From Aquilaria yunnanensis (taxonomy: Eukaryota; Streptophyta; Magnoliopsida; Malvales; Thymelaeaceae), in contig CM077593.1 of the NCBI GenBank assembly GCA_039654915.1, positions 75,992,501 through 76,056,500 of the forward strand: a stretch of 64,000 nt of DNA. The letters are read 5' to 3'. Below are positions 45,480-57,845 of this stretch, in pieces. The translations under genes and the position numbers were made by a program. The notes beneath the pieces are model-generated. The model did not search any database and had not been told where the DNA came from. It worked only from the letters and a program-made list of their open reading frames with translations. Every line of letters starts with the position of its first letter. Position 1 is the first letter of the stretch.

Positions 45480-47920
45480 GAAGTATTTTTTTTGGTTTGT
45501 TTAAAAGTTTTTATTAAATTAATAACCTCAAGTTAGCACATTGTCAAGTAAGAAAGGCAAGCTTAACTAAGTAAATGAGTTCTTAAGTGTGGTTTGGCAC
45601 CTTAAAGTCAAAAAGGGGTAAAATGGTAATTTTGACCCAAGTTAGAAGCATGACTATAATTTTGTTGAAATTAGGGTCATGTAAGAAATTTGGCTTAGTT
45701 AAGTCAAGACCATTAGTTATCCTAGCTATTAGAACTATCTTTGAAGGATTTGGGTAAAATGTTGCACTAAGTGTTTATTTGAGCCATTTAGGTCTTAAGT
45801 GGCCAAAGTGTCTAAGAGGCCAAGTGTAAGAGGCTTTTGGGCATTCTTTAGAAAAAAATAAAGATGGTTTTGGGTTGAGAGTTGGTGACCAAAATAAAAC
45901 AAATGAGAATTTATGGGTCAAGGAGCAAGATTGGAAGAAGTGTGCCTTAGTGGGAGAGTTAGTTTATTTTTGGGTAAGTTGACTTCCCTTGCCATTTGTT
46001 TCCTTCCCCAAATTTCGTAGCTTCCTCTCCCCGCCAGAATTTCTGCTCCAAAGCTTCCCATTTTTGCAATTTCCATCAAATTTGAAGGCCCCAAGGTGTT
46101 TACAAGAAGCCTCAAGCTTTATTTTGGTGTTCTTGCTTCAACTAGCTCTTTAATGCTTGTTTGGACTTGAAACATTAGGTAAGCTTCTTGGGTTTTCATG
46201 GGCTAGTTCTAAGTTGTTTCCATAGCTAGAAATGGTCTTGGTGTGAAGTTATTGGTGCCATATCACGTTGGTTTTAGGTTTGGAACTCAAGAGAGCTTGG
46301 TTGAGTTAAGGAGGGTTTGTGCTTTGATTCTTGCTTTGTGGCTGAGTTTGAGGTAAGGGTTCAAGTTAATCTCGCTTAAATAATGCATGGAAATGTAGTA
46401 TTTTGTGTGGGAATGAAGTAGAAACAAGACCCATATGATTTGAGCTTGGGATGAGAAAATTTGAGCAGGTTTCGTGTAAGGTCGCATGTTGTCGCGCAAT
46501 GCTGGAAAGGCATTGGCGATGCGTCTCCGGTGGCGACGCAATTTGGCGACGTGTCACCGAGAGATGCCAAAGTTGCCCAAATGTACCACCAAGGCATTTT
46601 TCCCCCAAGCTCCAGGCATCCTAAGAGTGTCTCAAACTCTCGGTTTTCATCCTTAGGCTAACTGAAGATGTTCCGTAACCATTCCTAAGTTGAGAATTAT
46701 GCATTATTTAGGTGGTAGCTAAGTTGTGTGGTTAAGGAAGAGTAAGTAATGGTGGCTAAGGAAGCTAAGGTGCTTAAGTTCCTAAGTGAGCACTAAGGGG
46801 ATTAAGTTGGTTTTCAGACTCTTTGTTGGCCGAGCGGAATGTCATAGACCTTTGGTCAATAAAAAGGGAACCTAAGTAGATCCCAACCGAACCATTTGGT
46901 TTGGTAAGTAAGCCACTTTGGAGCTCTGAGCTAAACTCTAAGAGTTTGGTTAGTTAAACCACATTGGATGGCTATCCTGTACAATAAATTAAGGGTAAAG
47001 GCGGGTAAGTTTGAGAGGAGGTGACGACCTACTCTAGAACTCGTAGGTGGGACTTATAGGAGGTAACGTACCCGGGATACGAGGGCCAGTGTCTCAAGTA
47101 CCTCCGCCATTTGAGCTCACGGCAGGTTTATGGCACTTAGTGTGCAGGAAGTCCCAAGTGTTATGTGAATTTCATATCATACATTCATGCATTGCATATT
47201 TTACATGTTGTTATTACTTGAGTTTGTTTGTTGGTTGACCACTTGTTTGTTTGCTTGTTTGTCATGGTTGCATGTTGGCTTGCTGCTATCTTCTTTGCAG
47301 GTACCCCAAGGGATCCTTACTGAGTAAACTCATGTACTCACTCCCTTAAGTTTATTGTGCAGGTTCTAACCCCGGGCCTAATAACTAGATGATAGCTATG
47401 GCCTAAGCTTTCTCTTTTGCAGGTGTTCTTCCTCGAGAATCCTTGTGATTCTAAGCTTACTTGTGGATTAAGCTATGTACTAACTAAGTTTTATGCCTTT
47501 ACAGTGTAGAGGCTAAGTGGTGTACAAGGACTAAGGAAGGGCTTGCACTTGGAGCTTTGACAGCTCAAGGGTGGGGCTCAAGTAGATGATCTTAGTTAGG
47601 TTTTTATCTCATGTATATAGTACCTTGTGTACTAAGGTGTTGCCTCTATTAGGATACATTGTGATGTAAAACCATCTAGTTACTTTTGGGTGCATGTTAG
47701 TGGTGTTAAGTATGCACAGACTATTACTTGAAGTAGAAGTAACTAGCATTTCACTGTCTTGTCACGTTTTGAGTATGTTTTAAATGAAATGCTCGAGCAA
47801 TGTTTTTGACAAATGCTTTACTTATTCGTTTGCATTGCCAGGACAAAAGCATGCATATCTTTTACTAGGTTGGCTAAGAAACTAGTTGCATATAAATTGT
47901 TTTAATTTATATTGACAAGT
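45480..47920 (+). repeat. LTR-like block (orphan or solo LTR), plus strand
   Basis: There is a long non-coding block with a leader-like organisation. A GC-richer segment at 46480-46560 holds several gcgacg/gcgatg units. The 47000-47420 segment (cgagggccagtgtctcaa, cattcatgcattgcatattt, ccttactgagtaaactcatg, tttgcaggt) resembles plant chromovirus LTRs. No internal region is attached on either side; to the right lies a minus-strand copia gag. The ends are approximate. Confidence 0.4.
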
Positions 47921-47929
47921 AATAGTTAG

Positions 47930-48240
47930 CCAATAGTAACTAAGTGGGATTCATAGTCCCTAAGGGCCTACAAGCTGAGCCAATAGGACACTGGGGCCCC
48001 ATTCCGCGATAGTTTTTCACTTGTAGTGCATTCAACATTTTTCTTCACCAGGTAGGGTAATTATCACCTTGGAGAAGACACGTAATCAAGCTTGTGTTAG
48101 TGCTATTTGAGGCATTGAGGAAGGAGGGGGATGATGGGTCATTGCCTGATGATGGTTATGGAAAATTAGAGCTTGATGGTGGGTATGGTGGATTATTGCT
48201 AGTGAGAGTTTTGTTTTCATCAGTCATTGTGAATGATGAA
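47930..48240 (-). pseudogene. Ty1/copia gag N-terminal fragment
   Basis: Read downward from 48217: MTDENKTLTSNNPPYPPSSS, then after a stop and a frameshift LITCLLQGDNYPTW and MLNALQVKNYRGMG. The GDNYxxW and alanine-lysine-rich stretch are typical of the first part of copia gag. A matching primer-binding site (minus strand cagtatcaaagcaa, plus strand 48279-48294) sits upstream, so 48300-48480 may be the LTR. Confidence 0.6.
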
Positions 48241-48278
48241 TAATTTTTTAGGGTTAGGATATATTTTGTAGAATCAAT

Positions 48279-48294
48279 TGCTTTGATACTGTGT
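48279..48294 (-). other. Primer-binding site of the copia fragment
   Basis: The plus strand ttgctttgatactgtg is the complement of a worn TGGTATCAGAGC initiator-Met tRNA site. It lies 40-60 bases upstream of the minus-strand gag start. Confidence 0.55.
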
Positions 48295-48777
48295 AAACTT
48301 GCATATGTGAGCAAGCCATAATTGATTGCATTGAGTTCCATGGTTTTAATAAAGTTTTAAGAAGGCTGGCTAAGATAAACTAGAATATTAAACTAGCCAA
48401 GGATATAAACTAATCTAGTTGGCTTAGGAGAAAAGTAACCTATTACTCAAAGATTATAAACACGTGTGATAACATTTTTTGACCTCTATTTTTTTTTTTT
48501 TTTGCATATCTATGGCAAGACTTTCTAATTAGTTGTTCATTGGTCTTAAGTGGTTTTAAAACTAAACTATACATTAAATTGCCAAGCTTATTAGGTTACA
48601 GTCTAACCAATTAAACCTATTGTGCCGCTAGTTCACTATTCTTTTGCATTTGTATTGTATGAATACTAAGTCACATAATAAAAATGAAAAGAATGGGACT
48701 AAAACAAATTTTTTTACCTAACATATTAAGTTACAAATGCTAATATGAATTGGTTCTTTTCTCATCTTAAAAAACAA

Positions 48778-49030
48778 CACCATTTACGTTTCTTTATACT
48801 TCTTTTTCTGTCTTTTTCTCTAGTCTTCCTCTTTTTTGTCTTATTCATTCTTCTTGCTCTTCCTCTTTCATTTGCCTTCTTTGATCATTTTCTTCTTTGT
48901 CATTTTCTTTTCTCTTTCTTTTATCTATTTTTTTTTGTTTTCACTTTTTTTGATTTCTTCTCATTTTCTCGTATTCTTTTTTTTTTGTTTTTTTTTTGTC
49001 TTGATTACTTATTCTCTTTTTTGTTTTTCA
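48778..49030 (+). repeat. Polypyrimidine tract, 250 bp
   Basis: Almost every base is C or T, dominated by ttct and tttt units. It produces a long Phe/Leu-rich open frame that is a composition artefact. No gene is inferred. Confidence 0.85.
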
Positions 49031-49439
49031 TAAATGTAGGAAAGATGATGTTTTAACCCCATAATTGAGTTTGTTTTATGAATTATTTGTTGTCTTCTAG
49101 CATTGTTTTGGTGTGTTGGTTTAGGTTGAGGAGAAAATTGCATTGGTGGTACACTCTTGGAACTCAAGGCATTAACTAAAACTTGGATTAGAGGGATTGG
49201 TGCTATTGGAAGTTGGTGTTGTAGCACCAACCAACTGATGTGGTAACACTGAGTGGCAGCAAGAAGGTCCGTTTGGCAAGTAATAGTGGTGCGACAACAT
49301 CAGTTTAAAAGGAAAATAGGGCAAATTATTGCGTAAACTAAATGGAAAGGGACGTGCTGCTAAAGAAAAAAATTAAAATAATGCCTCATGATTAAATACA
49401 TGAGAGAAGAAGAAAAAATTAAACAAGGGAGAAGGGACA

Positions 49440-50310
49440 AACAAAGCAGTTTGTGTGAGATTTTTTTTTTCCTAAAGCTTTAAATCAAAAGTTCTTCCAC
49501 CGCATCCTAATTTTTCTTCTTGAGTTTCTAAACATGGATTTTAGTTCTTTTATTGGTTTTATTGAAAGGACGTTTCTAGGTTAGATTTTTTTATCTTCTA
49601 GAGTAATTGTAAATCTTGCATGATGCTTTGATTATTATTTGCTTGAACCCTAGGCTACTTATTAAATTTATTGTTTATTTTGCTCTCAAGCTTAATTGTT
49701 GAAACTCTTGGCCATGAGTTTATTTCTTGATTCAAATTCATCATTTGGAGAAAAATTTTGTGTTAAAAGAAAAAGGCAAACTAGGTTAGAATCATTTGAG
49801 GAGTGAGAGCCCTAAGTCTCTAAGAGATTAATAGACCATAAAGAGCTTAAAATTCTTTAATTTTGGGTAAACAAGGGATTGTCACTTATTATTAGAGAGA
49901 TTAAATAAATTCACATCGAGAGAGGAAATTTGTTGTCGGATAATTTATCAACAACAAATTAGTAAAGGTCTAGGTAGATAGTAAACAAACTCAAAGTGGA
50001 TTCCAAGATGATCAATTGCACTTGGAGATTTTATTTCACATAGTTATTGGTTTAAGATTACAAGTAGATAGGGTTAGTTTTATATAATATTTAATTGATA
50101 GTTTTTAGTAGTTGCAATTAGTTATTTGTGTTGGTCCTTTATTAATTCTTATTTAATTTAAAACTTTAATTTCTTTTAGCTTCTTTTTTTTTTTATAATT
50201 TTGTACTAGATTAAATATTTTTAGCACTTGATCCCTGTGGATATGACCAGGTCTCATTGATTTTATTACTAGTTCGATAACCATATACTTACGGTTTGCA
50301 CAACATTTTC
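49440..50310 (+). repeat. LTR-like block, plus strand, right end preserved
   Basis: It ends with gatccctgtggatatgacca and tacttacggtttgcacaaca (50230-50305), the usual right end of Athila-like LTRs. It is non-coding throughout, and the left end is not determined. No primer-binding site follows; Tat element 2 begins 100 bp later. Confidence 0.4.
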
Positions 50311-50414
50311 CTATTCTTAAAATACTTAAATGCTTATTTTAAATAATCAGTTTATTTAGATTTTATGGTTTATCAGTTCACCAATTCTTTGTCAATTTAG
50401 TATCATTGTAAGGA

Positions 50415-50519
50415 TGTGGTGGCATGAGGACCCATGCGCGACCGATAGTAAAAAAGCTCACACTCAGGGGGTTGGTAACAAGGCCTGCAATAAGGCATGA
50501 GGAGCCTAGCTCTTCAGCA
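50415..50519 (+). repeat. Truncated 5' LTR of Tat element 2
   Basis: tgtggtggcatgaggaccca and about 100 following bases match the start of the 3' LTR at 62572 (tgtggcatgagggcccatgc). The match then stops and leader/gag-type sequence begins. The remaining roughly 300 bases and the primer-binding site are deleted. Confidence 0.75.
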
Positions 50520-50859
50520 TGCCCTTTCAAACAATTAAAAATGACTATTCAGCAAGAAATCCAAAGAGCACTGCCCAAGGTACCCGAGGAGGCTACTAAA
50601 AGCTACCTAGCACCCGATGAACCCTGATGAGCCCGACTTTGGGATTTGCCCCTAAGGGACCATGCGGGCTAACCCCTAACATCACTAGGGCAATTTGATG
50701 GTCCAGTTGATAGCAATATAAGCGCCATTTAGTAAAGGCTAAGCTGGATGGAGAAGTGGATGAATTGCCCACAATATATTCTAGTTTTACCATTGATATT
50801 GAGTATATGAGGCTTCAACCATTCATTGATAAGATAATCAATGCCCCAACTCCTAAATG

Positions 50860-51670
50860 GCTTTTGAATACAAAAAATTGACTTGTACGATGGTCTCTCA
50901 GATCCCGTTAATCATTTGCAAAGGTATATCAACGCCATGAGGCTTGGGAAGGCCTCGGATGCCATTTTGTGTAGGTATTTAGCCTAACATTGACGAGGGC
51001 AGCGGTTTCCTAGTTTGGACTCAATGGGGGACATCATTTCCATTCCTTGAAAGACCTTTCCCAGGCATTCCTTTTGCCATTTTTTGGGGAGTATGACAAC
51101 CCCTAGGATGGTGGCCCATCTGTTAAACGTATGGCAAGGTCGAAACTTGTCCTTAAGGGGCTATAGGGGTTTAATGCTGAAGTAGTACATGTGTGAGATA
51201 TATCCTTAGGACTACATCTGGTTGCCGTAACCCAAAGGTTGTCATGGGACTTTAGGTTGGCCTAGGATCTACATGAGAACCCCATAAGGAGCATAGAGAA
51301 GTTTCTTGACTATGCTGCTCAGTACATGCATGTAGAAGAGCTCAATTGACCTATAATCCAAAAGAATAGTCGAAAGCTAGAGTGGGTGGACCTACCTAAA
51401 AAAAAAAAGAGTAGAGGTACGGAGTCCTCTGGACATGATCTAGTTCTGCTGCCACTAAGGAAGACAAGAACAAACATTTTGCATTACTTGGAAAGGAAAG
51501 ACCAGGTGCCCGAGTCGCCTTCTCTGATGGGCCCTTCAAACAAAAGATCTGAAAAAGTACTACTAGTATCACAAGGACAAAAACCATGATGCTGAAAACT
51601 ACTGGTAGTTGAAAAGTTTCCTCAAGGAGATGGTCCAAGCACGAAAACTGAAATAATACTTGGTAAAGCC
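50860..51670 (+). pseudogene. gag pseudogene of Tat element 2
   Basis: KIDLYDGLSDPVNHLQRYIN and AMRLGKASDAILCRYLA (about 50875-50985) match the capsid domain of Tat gag and parallel element 1. A worn zinc-knuckle region (NHDAEN-W then LKKFLKEMVQARKLK) lies near 51580-51655, without its Cys residues. It has many stops. Confidence 0.65.
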
Positions 51671-51869
51671 ATCATTGCCCTGCGGGAAGCAAGAAGAAAT
51701 AACATGAAGAGGAGAAGACGAAGATTATTGTGACCAGGGATGATGGTGGGAAAGGCCATGGTCCCCATTGAGAGACCATAGAAACCCAAGACTTTTAACA
51801 GGGGTCATAAACATGATCACCAAAGGAGAATCGTCTGTTTACCTAAAAGAGGCAAGAATGTGAGATCGC

Positions 51870-54800
51870 CCAATTGGAAGTGGTCAATACCAACAATGTC
51901 CTTGTGAGGCTTGATGGGTCTCATGTTCTTGACCCTCATGTGAACCTGATTATCATTACAGCACGGATTACCAACTTTGATGTTGAAAGAGTATTCTTAG
52001 AAATGAGAGCCAACTCCATTGTCCTTTTCACTAACTTGCTGAATAAAATTGAAATTATGAGGTCTTCACTCACTCCCATTTTGGGACCCACGTTCAGAGT
52101 ATAGAGAGATAAGGTTCCAAAACGTTGGACAATTAAGCTACCCTTTATGCTAATGAGCACTAATAAGGACATAAGGATAATTTATGACTCACAGATATCA
52201 GACTTCCTGGTTTTGGATGTACCATCACCATACAATGCATTACTCGGGAGGCCAGCCTAGATACAATTCTATATCAAATTGTACGCTAGGTGGCTAATGA
52301 TGGTTTTTATGGCTCTTACTGGAGATGCTACTGTTTACAAAGACCAGGCTTTAGTGTGACAAAGTTACGTGGCCTGCCTAAGAGGACTGAGGGATAGCAA
52401 TCAGGCCCTAATGGATCAAAAAATGATGAAGAAGCAATCCCACGACAATGACCCCGGTGTGTCCTTGTCAAAGGATGCCGAAAAGGTAGAGCTGGCCTCT
52501 TGCAAAAATATGAAATCGGTAAAGACCTCCTTCCTAAGGTAAAAGAATCATTTATTTAATTTTTGCAAGCTAATATGGATGTTTTTCATGGTCCTCTAGT
52601 GACATGCTAAGGATAGATCCGGAAGTCATCACTCATAAGCTACAAGTTAGCCCATTTACTCAACCAGACCAATAACAGAATCAAGACATGACACTTGAAA
52701 GAAAGGACTTCATTAGGGGGAGAAATTAAAAGATTACTAAAGCTAGGCATCATTCAGGAAACACGATATCTAGCATAGTTCGTTAATATGGTTTTTGTGA
52801 AAAAAAAATGGAGAATGGCGTATGTGAATCAACTATACAAACCTGAATAATGCTTTCCCCAAGAATCCCTACCCGCTGTAGCCCATAAACCAATTGGTCA
52901 ATGCTATCACAGAATTAAAAATCCTAGGCTTTATGGATGCCTTTAGTGATTACCATCAGATTCAAATGGATCCGAAGAACAAGGAAAAGATGGCCTTCAC
53001 TACAGGAGAGGCTGTGGATTCCTATCAGAGGATGTCTTTTGGTTTAGAGAATGTGAGAGCCACCTACCGAAGGCTCATGAACAAGATCTTGTTAGAGCAA
53101 CTTGGCTGAAACATGGATTTCTAAGTAGACAACATGATTGTCAAAAGCAAGGCGATAGACCATCACTTTGATGACTTGTGAGAGATTTTTAAGAGAATGA
53201 GGTTAAATCCTCGAAAGCATACTTTTGAGTATTAGTGCTGTACTTGTCAAGGAACGGGGACCTGAGCAATGCCCTAGTTATTATATCAGTAGTACATTCA
53301 AAAGAGCAGAATCATGGTACCCCATTCTTCAAAAGGTAGTTTTGCCCTCGTAACAGCATCCAGGAATCTGGGACCATATTTCCAAACACATAGGATCATC
53401 ATTTGTACAAAGTTGTCTCCCCTCTGGAAGGCTTCTTGCAAAAGCCTGACCAATCTAGAAAACTAACTAAATGGAGCATCAAGCTTAGAGAATTAGACAT
53501 TCAGTACAAACCCTAGAGAGCGACCAAGGCTCAGGCCTTGGCCTACTTTGTTGTAGAAATGACACCCGCAAAAGCAACCAAAGAGAAATACTCAAGTGAT
53601 ATCCCACCTAGGGATATGTAAGTTGATGGAGCATCTGGACCCAAATGCCAAGATGTGAGGGTCATACTATAAGGGCCCCTTGGTATGGAGGCCACACTAA
53701 GAATAAAGTTGTAGTTCCTAGATATGAACAATGTGGCTGAGTATGAAGTAGTCATAGCAGGGCTACTTATGACTGGTTACATGAGGGTACAAAGCCTGCA
53801 TATATATGACTCTTAGTTTCTAGTGAATTAAGCCACTTAAGCAACAAGAGTCAAAGATCCCACCCTTTGTAAGTATGCGGACATGGCAAAGAATTTAATG
53901 CAAATCCCACCCTTTGTAAGTATTTGAACATAGCAAAAAATTTAATGTAAATGTTTGACCTCGTGTAGGTCCAGAAGATTCCAAGGGCCCAAAATGCAAT
54001 GGTAGATGCCCTTTTAAAAGGCTGATGGGAGGCTGTGGTGGAAGAACATATGGAACCATCAATCCATCTATTAAATCACTAAGCCCTTGATGATGACTAA
54101 GAATAGGAAATATGGCTCTATCTTAATACGGGAACTCTGAATGGGATGCCTAAGGAAAAAAAAAAGACCAAGATATGGTCAAGAAGGTTTGTCATCATTA
54201 GAGAAGACATATTGGGGTTGATTCCTCGGCTGATAAAGTCTTGTGGCAAGGATACTTTTAGCCCACAATCCAAGGAGATGCCAAGAAGTTAGTCCAATGA
54301 TGCCACTCTTGTCAGCTTAACTCTCAAGTATAGAGGTTGCCATCCTCTGGCATTTCACTTGTGGCTAATCCTTGGTCATTTTCTATGTGAAGCATCGATC
54401 TGATAGAAGCACTCCCTATGGCCACCGAAAGAATAAAGTATTGCATCATGGTCGTAGACTACTTTACCAAGCATGTAGAAGTAGAGCCCTTGGCATCAAT
54501 TATGGCCCCACAAATTGTAAAATTCTTATGGAAGAATATAATTTATCAATTTGGGTGCCCTAGAGCCATTGTCATAAACAATGGTAGGTAGTTTCATAAT
54601 CAACAGGTGTGCTGTTTTGTAGAGGCAAAAGGTGTTCGCCTTTATTTCGCACCTGTAGCCCATCCATAGTCAAATGGACAAGATGAGGTCACCAGTCGAA
54701 TCTTGAAGGAAGGATAAAAAAAAAGGCTAAGTAAGGCCAAGAGGAAGTGGGCAGAAGTGTTGCCTAGCATCCTATGGGAGTACAGAACAACACCATAAAG

Positions 54801-55235
54801 GTCAACAAGTAAGAGCCCTTTCGCATTGTCTATGGAACAAACATGCTCTTACCCATGGAAACTGCACACCCCACCCAGCGGGTTCAATCATTCGATGCAA
54901 AAGGGAATGACAAATCACAAAAAGCCAGATTAGACCTGTTGGAGGAACTGAGGGAAGATGCTCGAGTTTGAATGAGAGCCTTCAAACAACTAGTTTCTTT
55001 GGCCCAAGATAGGAAGGTTAAGAAGTCGGTTGTCCAGGTAGGAGGAATGGTCCTTGTCAAAGTAGAATTAATAGGAAGGAATCTGAGATATGCGGCACTA
55101 AGACCTAATTGAGATGGACCATTCTTAGTTAAGAACAGAATCAGGGATGAAGCCTTCGAGTTAGTGGATTCCTAGGGTAGAATGATGCCTAGAACTTATC
55201 AAGAAGGAGATCTATTATCCTACTTCACGTAGTGA
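51870..55235 (+). pseudogene. pol pseudogene of Tat element 2
   Basis: The protease region at 51960-52104 reads RVFLEMRANSIVLF where element 1 has LDTGAN, so the catalytic Asp-Thr-Gly is lost. RT is at 52700-53210, with GFMDAFSDYHQIQMDPKNKE and a catalytic box changed to VDNM. RNase H is at 53620-54020 (NNVAEYEVVIAGL), with a 52-bp tandem duplication near 53856-53950. Integrase is at 54380-55235, with IMVVDYFTKHVEVEPLA, then INNGRQFHNQ (the second catalytic Asp is Asn), then KRKWAEVLPSILWEYRTTP. Stops and frameshifts are present throughout. Confidence 0.78.
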
Positions 55236-55515
55236 CGATTTGTTTTCCTACTTTGTGAAGTGAAATAATGAAGGCATTTGTAAGACTAGATTTTCTTTTT
55301 GACAGACCAACATAAAAGGTCTATAAAACCTCAGGAAATGAATAAAAGGTCAATAAAAGAATACCTTAGAAGAATCTTCGAGCCAAAACATGAAAAGATG
55401 ATTTAAGGCTAGCCAGTAGAAAATGATGACTTATTCGAGGCTAAGCCTAAGTAAATTGCAATCGATGAGGTTAGACTTTGAATTGTGACCTAGCATTGAG
55501 GTCAAATAAAATAAA
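55236..55515. other. Element 2 sequence between integrase and the MULE
   Basis: Non-coding sequence right after the integrase end (SYFT then stop). Nothing recognisable beyond the 3' non-coding part of Tat element 2. Confidence 0.4.
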
Positions 55516-55839
55516 GGATTTTTTTTACAGTTACCTCATGAACTTTAGGTGATATTACACTTACCCCCGCTAAGGTTTGAAAATTTACACTTTCCCCTTG
55601 TTTTTTTTTTTATGTCATTAATTGGCCATCAGTTAAAATTATAGCTAACTTCCTTGAATTTAGTTTGCTTTACAATTATATCCAAAGCTTTAAAAATCTA
55701 CAATTTTCCAAAATTGTCCTTCCCCTCCTTCTCTTTACACTTCCATTCTCTACCACCTCCACTTCAACCCCAGCCATCTCCATTGCCTCCGCACATCCTT
55801 TTCCAACTTCTCCTTTTACTCCAATATCCTATCCTATGA

Positions 55840-56219
55840 CACCTTGCCGATGCTCCTAAGGCTCTCACTGGTGATCTTGTGGTTGCTGCATTGAGACTTG
55901 CCCAAACCAAGGCCACTGACTCAGGGCCCCTCATCTTCACTTTCCTTGCCAACGCCCATAGGATGCTTTAGATGTGTCACCATAACAACTAATCCGCCTC
56001 CCAGCTTTTGGCCACAAAAAATGAGTTCAACTATAATTCCTCCAATTCCATAATGAAGGATGTCAATGTAACGGCCAACGCCACCCAGCAGTGCGAAGAA
56101 AAAGCCCAAGGGTCGGCCTTGGTTGAGCTTAATTTTGCCTTCCTCAGCCTTTGTGAAATTTGCGTTGTTTCTACTGAGTTTTTTAGTCTCAAAAAATTGA
56201 ATTCGCTTCTAGACTGAGT
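55840..56219 (+). pseudogene. Unidentified coding-like fragment captured by the outer MULE
   Basis: This GC-richer stretch gives a frame ALTGDLVVAALRLAQTKATD then ATQQCEEKAQGSALVELNFA, broken by two stops. Composition and codon structure look like a host gene exon carried between the MULE arms. I do not recognise the donor gene. Confidence 0.4.
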
Positions 56220-56245
56220 GCAATATAAGTCATCTATGTAACCTA

Positions 56246-56247
<2 letters not shown>

Positions 56248-56301
<54 letters not shown>
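56248..56301 (+). repeat. TTA trinucleotide microsatellite
   Basis: About 18 uninterrupted att/tta units between the captured fragment and the inner MULE. Confidence 0.95.
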
Positions 56302-56303
<2 letters not shown>

Positions 56304-56906
56304 ATTAATTTTTAAAAACAAGTTATGAATTCACACCTATCCTGTGCGGTCATACAAAAGCAAGAAACAAAAATATATTATGCTCCTAAATCTTACTAAG
56401 AAAGAGATCTATTCATATAAAAAACAAGTAATAAAACAAACACACAATAATGATATCAATATAAAAAATTGTAAATTTCGTCAAATTATCTAGAAGTTTG
56501 TAAAACACTCCCGCCCATATTAGTGGAAAATACAATATGAGCCTTTAATTATTTGAATTTAATTATTAGAGATAAATTTTATTTACCTTTAATTTTGAAT
56601 AGAGTTTATGAAATCAAATATTTTATTTAATGGGTAAATAGTATGCATTACTCCTGAGCTAAGACTCATATTACGGATTTATTCTAGAACTAAAAAATAT
56701 TATGTTGTTCATCCTCTAACTGTGAAAATATTTCATTATTCGTCCTTCCGTTAACTGTAACCGTTAAAATGGGTAGAAAAAAATAAAATAAAAACTAGTT
56801 ATAACCACAAAAATATTCCATTTGACTTAGAAACTTCAAAACTTTTCTATCTCACTATCTAACCACCATCTTCTAACCGCCCTCCTTCCTCTCCTTCCCC
56901 TACTCC

Positions 56907-57266
56907 ATGACCACCGATGAGGACTGGTTGGTAAGCATAAAAGCAGCCGGGATGGTAAACAAGTCCGTCACTGGTTTCGTTTCAATGCAGATCACGAATC
57001 CCAGCCCGTGTCCAAACCCTAGCAACAGTAATTCGAGCCGTGGTGGTTCCATACTGTCACCGATACCAGTGTGGCGCACCATCAATGGACCACTTTATTT
57101 ATCGGAGAAGGATTCAGTGACTTACGCTAGGTAGTTCTACTGGTTCGGTTACGCACTACTGCCGTTTCTCTTTGAGCCGTCAATTGCTTTACGTCTGGCC
57201 AGTTCTCCGCCACTCTCACTCCTTCCCTCGCGTTCACCGCTGTAATATCCACGCTTTCTCGGATCA
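56907..57266 (+). pseudogene. PEN2: Captured fragment of gamma-secretase subunit PEN-2 gene
   Basis: PEN-2 is a small membrane protein of the gamma-secretase complex. In the first frame, IPVWRTINGPLYLSEKDSVT and, after a TAG at 57132-57134, FYWFGYALLPFL match the start and first membrane hairpin of plant PEN-2. The frame then shifts: VNCF followed in another frame by YVWPVLRHSHSFPRVH, the diagnostic PEN-2 stretch. The N-terminal part before IPVW is a variable, Pro/Ser/Asn-rich region. The rest of the protein is absent. It lies inside MULE arms, so it is a captured copy rather than a gene. Confidence 0.78.
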
Positions 57267-57654
57267 CTTAGCTTTTCTGTTGAACATTTTGTTGAGAGTT
57301 CTTGATTGTTTATGCTCTTGATTTATCTTGCGCTTACTAGCATGAAAAAAGAAACTTATGTTCCTTGGAGTTGAATTCCTTGAATGTACGTTACCGAAAC
57401 TTGATTGCCATTTGAACTTAAGCTATTGATTCAACGTCAATCAATCTTGTGGGCTATGGGGAATTTGGTTGAGTTTTTAAAATTGAAAACAATAAAAAGG
57501 CTTGTATATAAATCTTGTTCTCATTGCCCTTAATATGTTTCAAAATATAAACATTATCCGGTCTCTGCTGTTCGCAATATGTCTGCCATTTTGTTCCTGT
57601 GATGGTGATAATCTGAAAAGGCCCATATGAGTTCATGGGTTTATGGTCATAATC

Positions 57655-57845
57655 TTGCGTGTTCACTGCAGTCCCAATTTTGCTACCAATCCTGTTCATG
57701 GACAGACTCGGCCATTTACTATTGATGTGTTCCTGTGTTTGCTTAATTTACCAAAACGCATCATTTCTTTGGATGCTTTTCTGGAACCTTCTTACAAGTG
57801 GTTTACTTCTCTAATTTTGGAATTGTTGGAAGGCAGTGAGTAGTA
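57655..57845 (+). pseudogene. Second exon-like stretch in the Pack-MULE, unidentified
   Basis: A frame HGQTRPFTIDVFLCLLNLPK followed by LDAFLEPSYKWFTSLILELL runs to a stop near 57843. It has coding-like composition next to the right arm. The donor gene is not recognised, and it may be chance. Confidence 0.3.

Noticed and set aside
46287..46661. Overlapping frames on both strands near 46.3-46.6 kb
   Set aside because: The GC-richer segment with gcgacg units opens frames on both strands; it fits an LTR leader and has no domain.
48745..49056. 103-codon Phe/Leu-rich frame resembling a membrane protein
   Set aside because: It is the translation of a polypyrimidine tract (only C and T), so hydrophobicity is automatic.
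56031..56321. Minus-strand frame with a poly-isoleucine run
   Set aside because: The run is the complement of the TTA microsatellite at 56248-56301; no protein signature.
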